Shown here: piece after piece, positions 43,822 to 52,057 of the stretch
Layout: each line of letters starts with the position of its first letter
Position numbering within the stretch: position 1 is the first letter of the stretch
Assembly: GCA_029310945.1 (NCBI GenBank)
Contig: JARJFC010000004.1
Coordinates: 95,415 to 159,414 of the forward strand
DNA length: 64,000 nucleotides
Direction of reading: 5' to 3'
DNA from: Leptospira sp. 96542
GTDB lineage: Bacteria > Spirochaetota > Leptospiria > Leptospirales > Leptospiraceae
Notes under the pieces: generated by a model
Databases searched by the model: none
Told to the model about the DNA's origin: nothing
What the model saw: only the letters and a program-made list of their open reading frames with translations
Made by a program: the position numbers and the translations under genes

Positions 43822-45462
43822 ATGATCCAAGCAAACGGCGTAACTGTCTCCTTCGGGAAAAAACCACTCTTTGAAAACGTATCCATAAAATTCAAACCCG
43901 AGTGCCGTTATGGGCTGATTGGAGCCAACGGTTCGGGAAAATCAACATTCATGAAGGTGCTCGCAGGCATCCTTGCCCCCACAGCAGGCTCCGTCTCCAT
44001 TGACAAAGACAAAAAGGTAGGGTATTTAAAACAAGACCACTACGAATACGAAAACGAAACCGTTCTCGGCACAGTTTTACGTGGAAACCCCGAACTTTGG
44101 GATCTCATGTCCGAGAGGGATGCCATTTATGCGAAGGAAGAAATGACAGACGACGAAGGGATTCGCATTTCTGAGATCGAAGAGATGTTTGCCGATATGG
44201 GAGGGTACGAAGCCGAATCCATCGCAGGTGAACTTTTGGAAGGTTTGGGAATTCCCACTTCTGCTCACAGCAAACCCTTAAACTTTCTCACAGGAGGGTT
44301 CAAACTCCGCGTTTTACTCGCACAGGTTCTATTCCTAAAACCAGATGTTTTGCTTTTGGATGAACCAACAAACCACTTGGATATCAAAACCATCCATTGG
44401 TTGGAAGAATTTTTGACTGGTTACGATGGAGTGGTCATCGTAATTTCCCACGATAGACACTTTATCAATTCCGTTGCCACTCATATTGCCGACCTCGATT
44501 ATAATACCATTCGAATTTTTACAGGTAATTACGACGATTTTATGATCGCAGCAGAACAATCCCGAGACCAACTTGTAAATGAAAGTAAACGTGCCAAAGA
44601 AAAAATTGCCGACTTACAAGAGTTTGTTTCTAGGTTTTCGGCGAATGCGAGTAAATCCAAACAAGCGACTTCACGCCAGAAGATGATTGAAAAAATCAAA
44701 TCCGAAATGGTGGACGTAAAACCATCCTCTCGTGTGGCACCTTACATTCGGTTTAAGGCAAAACGAGTTTTAGGGAAGGATGTATTCGAAGCCATAAACA
44801 TTTCCAAAGGTTATGAAGACAAACAAGTGATCCGAAACTTTAGCACTTCCATCACTAAAGGTGAAAAGGTAGGTATCGTCGGAACAAACGGAGTGGGAAA
44901 AACGACCCTGCTGCGAATGCTCATGAAAAAACTAGAACCCGATTCGGGCGAAGTGAAATGGGGCGACTCGGTCGAAGCATCATTTTTTCCACAGGATCAT
45001 AGAGAAGCAATGGAACCCGATGCAGACACCCTCATCGAATGGTTGTTACGCAACTCACCACCTGGTACCGAAGTCCAAGAGATCCGTGCTATTTTGGGTC
45101 GGATGTTGTTTTCGGGCGATATGGCAAACAAATCCACAACAGTTCTCTCTGGGGGCGAAAAATCAAGAATGATCATCGGAAAGATGATCCTTGCTTGTGA
45201 CAATACAATTGCTCTCGACGAACCAACAAACCACTTAGACCTCGAAACCATCGAAGCATTGAACTATGCCCTTTCGCTTTTTGAAGGCACCGTTTTACTA
45301 GTGTCACACGATAGAGAGTTTATTTCTTCCCTTTGTACAAGAATCATTGAAGTGACTCCAGAAGGTATCAAAGACTTCAAAGGAAATTATGAAGAATTTT
45401 TGGAGAGAGAAGGAGCCGAGTTTTACAAACGTCTCACTGGTGGGGCGGTCGTAAACCCTTGA
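43822..45462 (+). CDS. ybiT: ABC-F ATPase, YbiT-like
   Basis: A 546-residue cytoplasmic ABC-F protein with two ATP-binding cassettes and no membrane segment. First cassette: GLIGANGSGKSTFMKVLAG, signature LTGGFKLRVLLAQVLFLKP, LLLDEPTNHLDIKT, SHDRHFINSV. A linker (about 245-310) contains the P-site tRNA-interaction region. Second cassette: GIVGTNGVGKTTLLRML, LSGGEKSRMIIGKM, IALDEPTNHLDLETIEA, SHDREF. The N-terminus (SFGKKPLFENVSIKF, RYGLIGANGSGKSTFMK) is that of YbiT, a ribosome-binding translation factor. The usual LSGGE signature is altered in cassette one, as in YbiT. Confidence 0.92.
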   Translation: MIQANGVTVSFGKKPLFENVSIKFKPECRYGLIGANGSGKSTFMKVLAGILAPTAGSVSIDKDKKVGYLKQDHYEYENETVLGTVLRGNPELWDLMSERDAIYAKEEMTDDEGIRISEIEEMFADMGGYEAESIAGELLEGLGIPTSAHSKPLNFLTGGFKLRVLLAQVLFLKPDVLLLDEPTNHLDIKTIHWLEEFLTGYDGVVIVISHDRHFINSVATHIADLDYNTIRIFTGNYDDFMIAAEQSRDQLVNESKRAKEKIADLQEFVSRFSANASKSKQATSRQKMIEKIKSEMVDVKPSSRVAPYIRFKAKRVLGKDVFEAINISKGYEDKQVIRNFSTSITKGEKVGIVGTNGVGKTTLLRMLMKKLEPDSGEVKWGDSVEASFFPQDHREAMEPDADTLIEWLLRNSPPGTEVQEIRAILGRMLFSGDMANKSTTVLSGGEKSRMIIGKMILACDNTIALDEPTNHLDLETIEALNYALSLFEGTVLLVSHDREFISSLCTRIIEVTPEGIKDFKGNYEEFLEREGAEFYKRLTGGAVVNP

Positions 45463-45473
45463 GGTTAGGAACC

Positions 45474-46493
45474 TTAAAACTGTAAAAAGGTAGATATATT
45501 TAAAGATTGGAGTTTATCTCCCACCATGTACTCCAATCCAAAGCCCAAATGTTCGAATGAATATTGTATTCCTACCAGTGCGTATGGCATAAACAATTTC
45601 ATTCGTTGTTTGGTATCTAATTCCAAAAACAAACTCGATGGGTTGGATGTAAAATCATCGGGAGAATCCTCCATCGAAATGAATGCGTTCCTCCGTGCCT
45701 TGACAGATGTGTAACCATCGTTCAAAACAAAACCCAATCCACCATTGAATGTAAAAGCACCCTTTGTCAAAACATAACGACTATCTACATTGAAAGAAGT
45801 GATGCGTGATTGGTAGAACAAATCGTTTGTACCAATCCACCTGCGTTTGACCCCATCCAAACGAAATTGGGTTGGTCGTCTGTCGTAAGACTTAAGCCCA
45901 ATGTCTTGGTGCGTATGGAAAATGCCAAAACCGAAATTAAAACCAGTTTCACTTGGAAAGTAGCGTAACATTGCGCCAAAATTAGAAACCCTCCCATTCA
46001 CATCTGTATTTCTTACTTTCACAAACGGAAGGTTTGCTTCACCAAATTCGTAAGGGAAAAAATGTAAGTTTAAGTTCCAATTTGCGAGTGCCGGTTTATC
46101 CAACCAATGCCCTAAGTTAAAATTACCAGAAAAAGATGGGGATGCGGCCACACCCATGTTTGGCAACTCTCGTAATTCTGTATTTTCATAATAAAAATCA
46201 TTGGGTTTCACTTTCGATTGGGATGCAGAATACCCGAGACCGAGCCGAGTGTTAGGATTTTTTCGTCCACCAGACATACTGGAGTTGATGTTTTGTAAAA
46301 CAGCAGCCCCACCCATGGAATTCAGGAATTCATTTGTATAAACTTCGTCAACCAGTGGATTGGCAAAGTTGCCGAGTAATAAATACTCAACTGGGATCTG
46401 GTTGCATTCCAAACCTAGGCAAACAACCTTCGCATACAAAGGAAATTGAAAAAAAATAAAACTTAGGAAAAAAAATACACGAAGGAATAACAT
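45474..46493 (-). CDS. Outer-membrane beta-barrel protein
   Basis: A predicted outer-membrane barrel of about 339 residues with a signal peptide (start to about 22, FPLYAKVV). The mature part has alternating polar/aromatic strands of about 10 residues (TRLGLGYSAS, FGAMLRYFPSETGFNFGFGIFH, FTFNGGLGFVLN, FMPYALVGIQYSFEHLGFGLEYMVG) and ends in STFLQF, a C-terminal Phe as required for BamA recognition. A TTG two codons upstream (46499) is an alternative start; no ribosome site settles it. It is the last gene of the comF-STAS-rdgB run. Function unknown; possibly a porin- or FadL-like transporter. Confidence 0.75.
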   Translation of the reverse strand: MLFLRVFFFLSFIFFQFPLYAKVVCLGLECNQIPVEYLLLGNFANPLVDEVYTNEFLNSMGGAAVLQNINSSMSGGRKNPNTRLGLGYSASQSKVKPNDFYYENTELRELPNMGVAASPSFSGNFNLGHWLDKPALANWNLNLHFFPYEFGEANLPFVKVRNTDVNGRVSNFGAMLRYFPSETGFNFGFGIFHTHQDIGLKSYDRRPTQFRLDGVKRRWIGTNDLFYQSRITSFNVDSRYVLTKGAFTFNGGLGFVLNDGYTSVKARRNAFISMEDSPDDFTSNPSSLFLELDTKQRMKLFMPYALVGIQYSFEHLGFGLEYMVGDKLQSLNISTFLQF

Positions 46494-46521
46494 TGCCAAA
46501 ACTAATGTTAAATGTGAAATA

Positions 46522-47115
46522 TTAGTAGTCTTTGAGCCAATCTAAAAATTTTTGCATTGCAATTTTTCTGTGAGAAACTTTGTTTTTTTCTAGTTCGGGC
46601 ACTTCCGAAAATGACTTTCCCAATGGTGGATAGAAAAAAATCGGATCGTAACCGAAACCATATTTACCAATTTCATCGTAATCCATACGGATGGTGCCAT
46701 ACACTTTGCCTTCAAAACTCTTTTCAACATTACCGTCCACGAAAGTGACCACACAAGTGTAATAGGCTTCTCGGTTTGGATTGTTACCAAGTTCTGATAA
46801 TAGATAGAGAGCCCGATCCTTATCATTAAACTCGGGTTTGCCGAAACGTGCGGAAAACACACCTGGTGACCCACCCAATGCAGGAACAGAAATACCCGAA
46901 TCGTCAGCAAAGGATGGAATGCCCGTTCGGCGGAACAATTCCCTCGACTTAATGAATGAATTTCCAAGGAATGTGGATTCTGTTTCTTCTGGTGAAAACT
47001 GAATGCCGAGTTGTTTTGGGAGGACTACATCGTAACCGAAAGGAGAAAGCAACATCTGCATCTCCTTCCATTTATGTTCACTGCCTGAAGCAAAAACAAA
47101 TTGTTTGGAACTCAG
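46522..47115 (-). CDS. rdgB: Non-canonical purine NTP pyrophosphatase (RdgB/HAM1), CTG start
   Basis: Hydrolyses ITP, dITP and XTP to the monophosphates. FADDSGISVPALGG, PGVFSARFG, TCVVTFVD, FEGKVYGTI and YGFGYDPIFFYPPLGKSF are diagnostic. The first ATG (47061) would remove the essential N-terminal substrate loop. The frame continues 18 codons upstream and encodes FVFASGSEHKWKEM, the standard RdgB N-terminus. A stop lies two codons before a CTG at 47115, the only plausible initiator. CTG overlaps the STAS stop as CTGA, with GGTGA six bases upstream as a ribosome site. The resulting 197 residues equal the family norm. Confidence 0.88.
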   Translation of the reverse strand: MSSKQFVFASGSEHKWKEMQMLLSPFGYDVVLPKQLGIQFSPEETESTFLGNSFIKSRELFRRTGIPSFADDSGISVPALGGSPGVFSARFGKPEFNDKDRALYLLSELGNNPNREAYYTCVVTFVDGNVEKSFEGKVYGTIRMDYDEIGKYGFGYDPIFFYPPLGKSFSEVPELEKNKVSHRKIAMQKFLDWLKDY

Positions 47116-47471
47116 TGATCTTCACCGTCGTCTAGTTGGAAACCTTCCAAAGCCGACGACAGGTCTGGAAAAATTTCAAATACCTTATCGAGCATGGTAA
47201 TTTCAAAAAGTTGGATTAAATCTTCATCCACAACTATGACTTTGATATCCCCATTGATAGGCTTTAACTTACGTTTGGTGGCCACAAAAATACCAAGAGC
47301 CGTAGAACAAATATGATGAACCTTCGTTAGGTCTAAAATAATTTTTTTTACTGAAGTTTGTGTGAGTTTAGAAAGTTCCTTTTCTATCTCATCTGAATCA
47401 ACCTTTAGGATTGCCCCAGAAAATTTGATAATCCTTATGTCATCCTTGACTTGAACATCCATTCGATTCAA
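47112..47471 (-). CDS. STAS-domain protein (anti-sigma-factor antagonist type)
   Basis: A 119-residue single STAS domain. DDIRIIKFSGAILKVDSDEIEKEL and KKIILDLTKVHHICSTALGIFVATKRKLK match SpoIIAA/RsbV-like antagonists. The phosphorylatable residue normally sits in the D-S/T-G loop after the second strand; here it reads HICSTALG, so a Ser or Thr is available. Such proteins are dephosphorylated by SpoIIE-type phosphatases, of which the window encodes three. It overlaps comF (ATGA) upstream and rdgB (CTGA) downstream. Confidence 0.85.
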   Translation of the reverse strand: MNRMDVQVKDDIRIIKFSGAILKVDSDEIEKELSKLTQTSVKKIILDLTKVHHICSTALGIFVATKRKLKPINGDIKVIVVDEDLIQLFEITMLDKVFEIFPDLSSALEGFQLDDGEDH

Positions 47472-48142
47472 TCACCCTCACTTAACATTAAAACCACGCA
47501 AGATACCCTCGAAGCTCCCCTTTCCAAATACATTCGAGAAAGTTCGTTCAAACTGGCACCTGTCGTAAATATATCATCTACGATTAGTACATGAAGTCCC
47601 CCAAAGCTTCTATCACTTTTTGGAATTTCAAATGCCTTTTTTGCATGAAAAAAGCGATTTTCAAAACTTTGTTCGGATTGTTTTTCTTGTGAAAGTTTCT
47701 GCGGAGAGGCTGCAATCCAAAAACCGAAATGCCTCTGCAAACGCTGGAATAGATGAAAAGCGGGGTGGTAAGAACGGATGCCTTTTTTCCGCGAAGATGG
47801 GACAAGTGTTCCCACATCTGGACCCATCCCCTCCCAATGTTTGACCACCTGATTGAGACCTAAACTCAAATAACGCGTGAGTAGCTCGTCATTTTGGAAT
47901 TTACAGTCATGAAAAAGCATACGCCTCTCCTGAGTCAGTATGGAAACAGGGAGAACTTGCTCGAAAAACTGAAACCTGTCCGTATATGGAGCAGAAAACT
48001 TCTGAGACCGGAAATGACTTTGCCGTTTCCACTCATCCCTATGGCATCCCATACAAATGCCAAAACGTTCTGAAAACGAATCCTGGGTGTTACAGAGTGA
48101 ACAAGGATGAGAAAATACCTTAGAAACAAAAAACCCTCTCAT
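47468..48142 (-). CDS. comF: ComF-family phosphoribosyltransferase-like protein
   Basis: A 224-residue ComF protein. The N-terminal zinc ribbon is CSLCNTQ with a later GICMGCHRDEW; the C-terminal type I phosphoribosyltransferase segment VLIVDDIFTTGASLNEL is the PRPP-binding loop. ComF proteins are needed for DNA uptake in naturally competent bacteria, but their enzyme activity is unproven and they occur in non-competent species. The ATG at 48142 is the only start that keeps the first zinc Cys pair, yet it lies in the stem of a terminator-like hairpin. First gene of the comF-STAS-rdgB-OMP run. Confidence 0.88.
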   Translation of the reverse strand: MRGFFVSKVFSHPCSLCNTQDSFSERFGICMGCHRDEWKRQSHFRSQKFSAPYTDRFQFFEQVLPVSILTQERRMLFHDCKFQNDELLTRYLSLGLNQVVKHWEGMGPDVGTLVPSSRKKGIRSYHPAFHLFQRLQRHFGFWIAASPQKLSQEKQSEQSFENRFFHAKKAFEIPKSDRSFGGLHVLIVDDIFTTGASLNELSRMYLERGASRVSCVVLMLSEGD

Positions 48143-48158
48143 ATCCCAGAGAGGGTTT
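48131..48158 (-). terminator. Intrinsic terminator overlapping the comF start codon
   Basis: A perfect 10-bp stem (AAACCCTCTC at 48131-48140 with GAGAGGGTTT at 48149-48158) and an 8-base loop. On the minus strand its 3' arm runs into a T-rich tract (TTTTTTG), giving a rho-independent terminator for the OmpL47-repeat gene that ends at 48202. The comF ATG (48140-48142) straddles the stem edge and loop. Confidence 0.75.
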
Positions 48159-48201
48159 ATAAGTTCACCAATTGGTGAAATTTTTTCCTTAAAAAAAAGG
48201 A

Positions 48202-49311
48202 TTATTTCGATTCTTCAGCGGCAGGAGTTGTTTTCGTTCCTTCCGCAGCAGGAGCCTCTGTTTTTGTTTCTTCACCAGTGGTTTTTTGGATGGTAGATGT
48301 AGGAGGAGTGAGGTCTACGGAAAATTTCACTTCCACTTCATCCGATTGGTTGCCCACATTGTCCACAGACATCGCTTTGATCACGTGATCACCTTGGCTG
48401 TCAACGGCAATGGCTTCGACATAAGGTTTGTATTCTTCCTCGTCAATCTTCACGAGGACCTTTTTAACACCTGACTCTTTATCCGTTGCGTTTACGTAAA
48501 AAACATTTCCTTTTCTTTGGTAATTCTTTCCGTTGATTTCAACAAGTGGGAAAGACGGAACGATTTCAATTGTAGGTTTTACATCGTCCACAGTGATGAT
48601 GATGGAAGATTCAGGAGAAGAATTACCAGATTTATCAGCAGCAGAATACTTGATTAGGTTGGCTCCCGTGTTTTCCAATTTGATTGGTTCCGCATAAGCC
48701 TTTGGTGCTTCTTGGTTCACAGAATAATTCACTGAGGCAACACCAGTTTGTTTGTCCTCGGCAACGATTGTGTATGTATTATTTTTAGAAGCGAAAGGAA
48801 CACCATCCAAAACAAAAAGTTGTTCGAGAGGAACAAGGCTCACTCTCGGAGCCGTGTTGTCCACATTCACGACCAAAATCTTTGGAGTTTCTGCGTTACC
48901 GGCTTTGTCTACGGAACGATAGTAAATTTCAGTTGGTCCTTCTTCCGCAATGCGGATTGGCTGTGTGAACCTTCGGTATTCTCCGTTTTTTGGTTTCCAT
49001 TCGATGTAATCAACCATGGAAGACTCATCTTTTGCATCCAATGAGAATGCAGTTTTGCTTGTGATGAAAAGAGCTTCCGCATCCGCCGGTACAGAGGCTG
49101 GACTAGAAGATTGTTTTTTATCTCCCAAAATATCTTTTACGGTGTCTTCCGCTTTGTCGATATTGTCTTTAGCTTGGGTAGATGTGGATTCAGTTTTTTC
49201 AATTGCCTGATCTTTTGTCGAAGTATTTGCTTTTGGGTCAGCAGCCTGTGCTGCGATTTGGCCTGCGAATAAAATTGCGATTGTGGCCAAGAGGTACTTG
49301 TGCGCCTGCAT
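48202..49311 (-). CDS. Exported OmpL47-repeat protein
   Basis: A 369-residue protein with a signal peptide (about 1-22, GQIAAQA). Mature repeats of about 90 residues resemble the OmpL47-type beta domain: YIEWKPKNGEYRRFTQPIRI with EIYYRSVDKAGNAE, VNYSVNQEAPKAYAEPIKL with LIKYSAADKSGNSS, and VLVKIDEEEYKPYVEAIAV with VIKAMSVDNVGNQS. Each is linked by a VDNTAPR- or VDDVKPT-type hinge. The C-terminus is Thr/Glu/Ala-rich. OmpL47 itself is a Leptospira surface protein binding host matrix; the role here is not established. GGAGA precedes the ATG, and a terminator lies downstream at the comF start. Confidence 0.82.
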   Translation of the reverse strand: MQAHKYLLATIAILFAGQIAAQAADPKANTSTKDQAIEKTESTSTQAKDNIDKAEDTVKDILGDKKQSSSPASVPADAEALFITSKTAFSLDAKDESSMVDYIEWKPKNGEYRRFTQPIRIAEEGPTEIYYRSVDKAGNAETPKILVVNVDNTAPRVSLVPLEQLFVLDGVPFASKNNTYTIVAEDKQTGVASVNYSVNQEAPKAYAEPIKLENTGANLIKYSAADKSGNSSPESSIIITVDDVKPTIEIVPSFPLVEINGKNYQRKGNVFYVNATDKESGVKKVLVKIDEEEYKPYVEAIAVDSQGDHVIKAMSVDNVGNQSDEVEVKFSVDLTPPTSTIQKTTGEETKTEAPAAEGTKTTPAAEESK

Positions 49312-49343
49312 GTAAAGATTCTCCTTTTTACCGATAAAGTATA

Positions 49344-49373
49344 TATATCCCTCCCGTAAGGAATTATTGTCAA
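49344..49373 (-). promoter_or_regulatory. Putative promoter of the OmpL47-repeat gene
   Basis: On the minus strand a perfect TTGACA (49368-49373) is followed after 18 bases by GATATA (49344-49349) in an AT-rich run. The start codon at 49311 is about 33 bases beyond, after an AAGGAGA ribosome site. The -35 box touches the start codon of the divergent FlaA-family gene (49375). Confidence 0.5.
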
Positions 49374-49374
49374 C

Positions 49375-50010
49375 ATGATTGCACCAAGATTTTGTAGAAT
49401 ACTCACACTTTTTCTTCTGTTTCCTGGATTATCTTATGCAGAGGCGGGGATTTGGCGCGAAATCCTACTCGAAAACTTTGAATTGCCAAATTATGACAAA
49501 TCGAACCTACGTTCCAAATTAGAAAAAGACACTCCCTTGCCAGATATCAGTCTATCGGCAAACTTCACAGCTCCCATCCCTGGTTCCAAACAAGCACTTG
49601 TCATCCGCATCCCAAAATCCGCAAATTTCCCCTTTTCTTTGTATTTTCCTAAACCCATCGAAGTGAATGCCTTCATTAAGGAAATTAGAATACCTGTATA
49701 TTCTTCTGGATCCATAGGCAACCTAACACTTATCATTGAAACACAAGAACATTCCATCAAACAAATTGCAGTCACTTCGCTCAATTACAGGGGTTGGAAA
49801 ACAAATTCAATTTCCATTGCTCGGAACTTTGACCAAAACGATCGGGTGTTTTTACAAGGTAGTTCCATCAAAATTTTGGGATTTTTTTATTTGCCCAACG
49901 AAAATAACGCGAACAACCAAGAAGTCCTTTTGGCCATAGATGATATAACTGCCATTGTACGAGATAAATATAGGCCACTCAGAGGCAAAGAGGTTCTGCT
50001 TGAAGACTAA
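49375..50010 (+). CDS. FlaA-family periplasmic flagellar filament (sheath) protein
   Basis: A 211-residue protein with a signal peptide (about 1-22, LSYAEAG). The core fits spirochaetal FlaA sheath proteins: VNAFIKEIRIPVYSSGSIGN with LTLIIETQEHS, LNYRGWKTNSISI, IKILGFFYLP and a final LLAIDDITAIVRDKYRPL. Leptospira usually has two FlaA proteins of about 240-310 residues, so this shorter, solitary copy may be a third paralogue. No other flagellar gene is adjacent. Assignment is by pattern, not by alignment. Confidence 0.6.
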   Translation: MIAPRFCRILTLFLLFPGLSYAEAGIWREILLENFELPNYDKSNLRSKLEKDTPLPDISLSANFTAPIPGSKQALVIRIPKSANFPFSLYFPKPIEVNAFIKEIRIPVYSSGSIGNLTLIIETQEHSIKQIAVTSLNYRGWKTNSISIARNFDQNDRVFLQGSSIKILGFFYLPNENNANNQEVLLAIDDITAIVRDKYRPLRGKEVLLED

Positions 50011-50085
50011 AATTTAGACAAAAGCCAGATTTTTACTCTGAAAAAACTCTTTTCTTCACAAACCTCTGGCCAATCCTGATCCTAA

Positions 50086-50541
50086 ATGGAAATGGAACTG
50101 TCCCTAGAACAATACGAAACCCTCTTAAAATTAGTGTACATGGGGGATTGGGTCATTTCTACGCTCCAGGCCAAAGAACGTAATGATGATGACCCCGACA
50201 TGGACTCTAGGTTTGCGGATGTCGTGCGCCATGTTTTCGCCCATGCGGAACGAGCTGGTCTCGGAGCCGTGGTCCAAATCGATCAAAACAATGGAGAACC
50301 CTACCTCACCCGCGAGTTTGAGGAAGAAAGTGGCCTTGTAGATATTTTGGAAGATTATGAAGATGAAGTGTTTTGGCAATCTCTCATAGAACGATTGGCA
50401 CACCGTGATTTTTTACGCCACTACGGCGAATCCGCCATTTCTGCCATGGCCATTGAAGAAAGGATCGAAAAAGAAACACCTTTCCACGACAAATGGGCTC
50501 AGGAATTCCACGAAAACGGTTTGGAAAATATCAAAATTTAG
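50086..50541 (+). CDS. Conserved hypothetical acidic protein
   Basis: A 151-residue soluble protein, not recognised. It is acidic, mostly helical, with LSLEQYETLLKLVYMGDW at the start, two Asp-rich turns (NDDDPDMDSR, ILEDYEDE) and a His/Arg-containing helix (FWQSLIERLAHRDFLRHYG). No signal peptide or helix across the membrane is present. A second ATG two codons in (50092) is an alternative start. It overlaps the convergent gene by 11 bases. No function is proposed. Confidence 0.65.
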   Translation: MEMELSLEQYETLLKLVYMGDWVISTLQAKERNDDDPDMDSRFADVVRHVFAHAERAGLGAVVQIDQNNGEPYLTREFEEESGLVDILEDYEDEVFWQSLIERLAHRDFLRHYGESAISAMAIEERIEKETPFHDKWAQEFHENGLENIKI

Positions 50542-52057
50542 ATTTTTTTTTGGGCCAAAGCAGCCTGTCTTCACGTTCTTGTTTCTTTCGCAAATCATCC
50601 GCTAGTCGGTATTTCACAATCATATCCAATTGATTTTTGAGTACAGGTGGGATTTCTGCATTTTTTGAAATGATTCCAAAATCCCGCAAGGCTAGGTCTA
50701 TGGCTTCAAAACTACGTTCGGCCAAAAAATCTCCTTCCTGTTTCAAACTAGGAATCTTTTCCCAATTTTTGATGGCTTCAAATAGCAGTGATTCGTCATC
50801 GCGTGCAATCCCTGATTCCCAGAGGATCCTCCCCCGTTCAAAGTAGGCATCCTTCAATCGGTATCCATTCGGAGTATTTTGGATGAGAGTGTCTATGATA
50901 TCCAATTGTTTTTTGTTATAGGCTCCTTCTACATCGGCAAGCGAGAGGAGTTTTTTATCGCGTAAGAGTGGTTTGTATTTTTCGTTCACCCTACGCAAAG
51001 TCTCCATGCGAAGAGTTTGTTTTTGTTCTGGGGTAAGGTTTTGTAATAAGGATTTATTTTGAAAATAAATTTTAAGTGCTGTGGATTGGATGAGATAGAT
51101 ATTTTCAATCGTAAATAAAATTTCCGTTCCCGCTTTTGTTCCCAAGTTTTCGGAGAGGAGAGCCATCATTTGTCGTAAAAAATCTTCTTTGTTTAGGTTT
51201 TCCTGGAAATAGTCGATTGAAAAATAACTGGGGTCGGCACTGAAATTATGAGCTAACCTTTGCAAGTTTTCATAATACAAGTCCCTTACAAATAAACTCA
51301 AATCTCCCCTATTGGGATCATAACCTGAAAACCGTGAAATGAACTCATCCAATTGTTTTTCTTTTTTTTGTTTGAGAGTTTTATCTAAATATCTTTGCCG
51401 ATCGTCTTTCGGCATTGTTAGAGGGCTTTTGGGTCGTGCCACATCATCGGTAAACACCCGCATGGTGATGGGAGGTGAAGACTCTTCTCCTTTGCGAAAC
51501 TCTTCGATGATACGGTTTCTTTCTTTGTGTTGGAATAGGTTATTTTCAGCTTCTTTGATATCCACTTTGAATGGGTCACGAATACCAGAAATAGTGGGAA
51601 AAACATCTTTTACGATGATGTCTTCATAATCACGTGGCCTACGAATGTACGAATCAGACACTCCCGTACTCGGCAAAACCTGGTCGAAATCATTCCTAAA
51701 TTTTTTTCTTAGGCTAGAGGTAGATTCTAAATCCTTTACCAAATCGTCCCATTTCCCACCAGCATATTTACCTTTTTCAAAACCCGATTTTCCGCCCTCT
51801 TCCCCTTCCTCTCCATCTTCTGGCTCACCGCTAGACTCATCTCCTGTTTCGCCAAACTTTCCGAAATTCATAGAAAATTGGACTTCCTTCTCTTCCTCGG
51901 TTATATAAATCCAAGGTGGACCACAAAACACAGTGAAATATGGAGATTCTTTGGCGTTGAAAGAAAATATAACAAAAGCTAGATGGAATACAACAGAAAG
52001 GTAAATCGCAAAATAAAGCCGATACTCAATTACAAGTCTAACGAAATTTTTTAACAT
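50531..52057 (-). CDS. Hypothetical single-pass membrane protein with acidic linker
   Basis: A 508-residue protein of unknown family. One N-terminal helix (about 11-30) is followed by a Gly/Glu/Asp-rich low-complexity linker (about 70-97, SSGEPEDGEEGEEGGKSG). The remainder is helical, charged and ends in a basic tail (WPKKKSKF). The region about 385-480 has weak TPR-like spacing (YFERGRILWESGIARDDESLLFEAIKNWEKI). Its ATG overlaps the lnt stop by 20 bases in another frame, so it is co-transcribed with lnt. It may be an envelope scaffold. Confidence 0.6.
   Translation of the reverse strand: MLKNFVRLVIEYRLYFAIYLSVVFHLAFVIFSFNAKESPYFTVFCGPPWIYITEEEKEVQFSMNFGKFGETGDESSGEPEDGEEGEEGGKSGFEKGKYAGGKWDDLVKDLESTSSLRKKFRNDFDQVLPSTGVSDSYIRRPRDYEDIIVKDVFPTISGIRDPFKVDIKEAENNLFQHKERNRIIEEFRKGEESSPPITMRVFTDDVARPKSPLTMPKDDRQRYLDKTLKQKKEKQLDEFISRFSGYDPNRGDLSLFVRDLYYENLQRLAHNFSADPSYFSIDYFQENLNKEDFLRQMMALLSENLGTKAGTEILFTIENIYLIQSTALKIYFQNKSLLQNLTPEQKQTLRMETLRRVNEKYKPLLRDKKLLSLADVEGAYNKKQLDIIDTLIQNTPNGYRLKDAYFERGRILWESGIARDDESLLFEAIKNWEKIPSLKQEGDFLAERSFEAIDLALRDFGIISKNAEIPPVLKNQLDMIVKYRLADDLRKKQEREDRLLWPKKKSKF

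Noticed and set aside
45462..45474. AGGTT-agg-AACCT hairpin between ABC-F and the convergent OMP gene
   Set aside because: Only five base pairs with no T-run on either strand; too weak to call a terminator.
46522..47061. rdgB starting at the first ATG
   Set aside because: This would delete the conserved substrate-binding N-terminus that is encoded intact just upstream.
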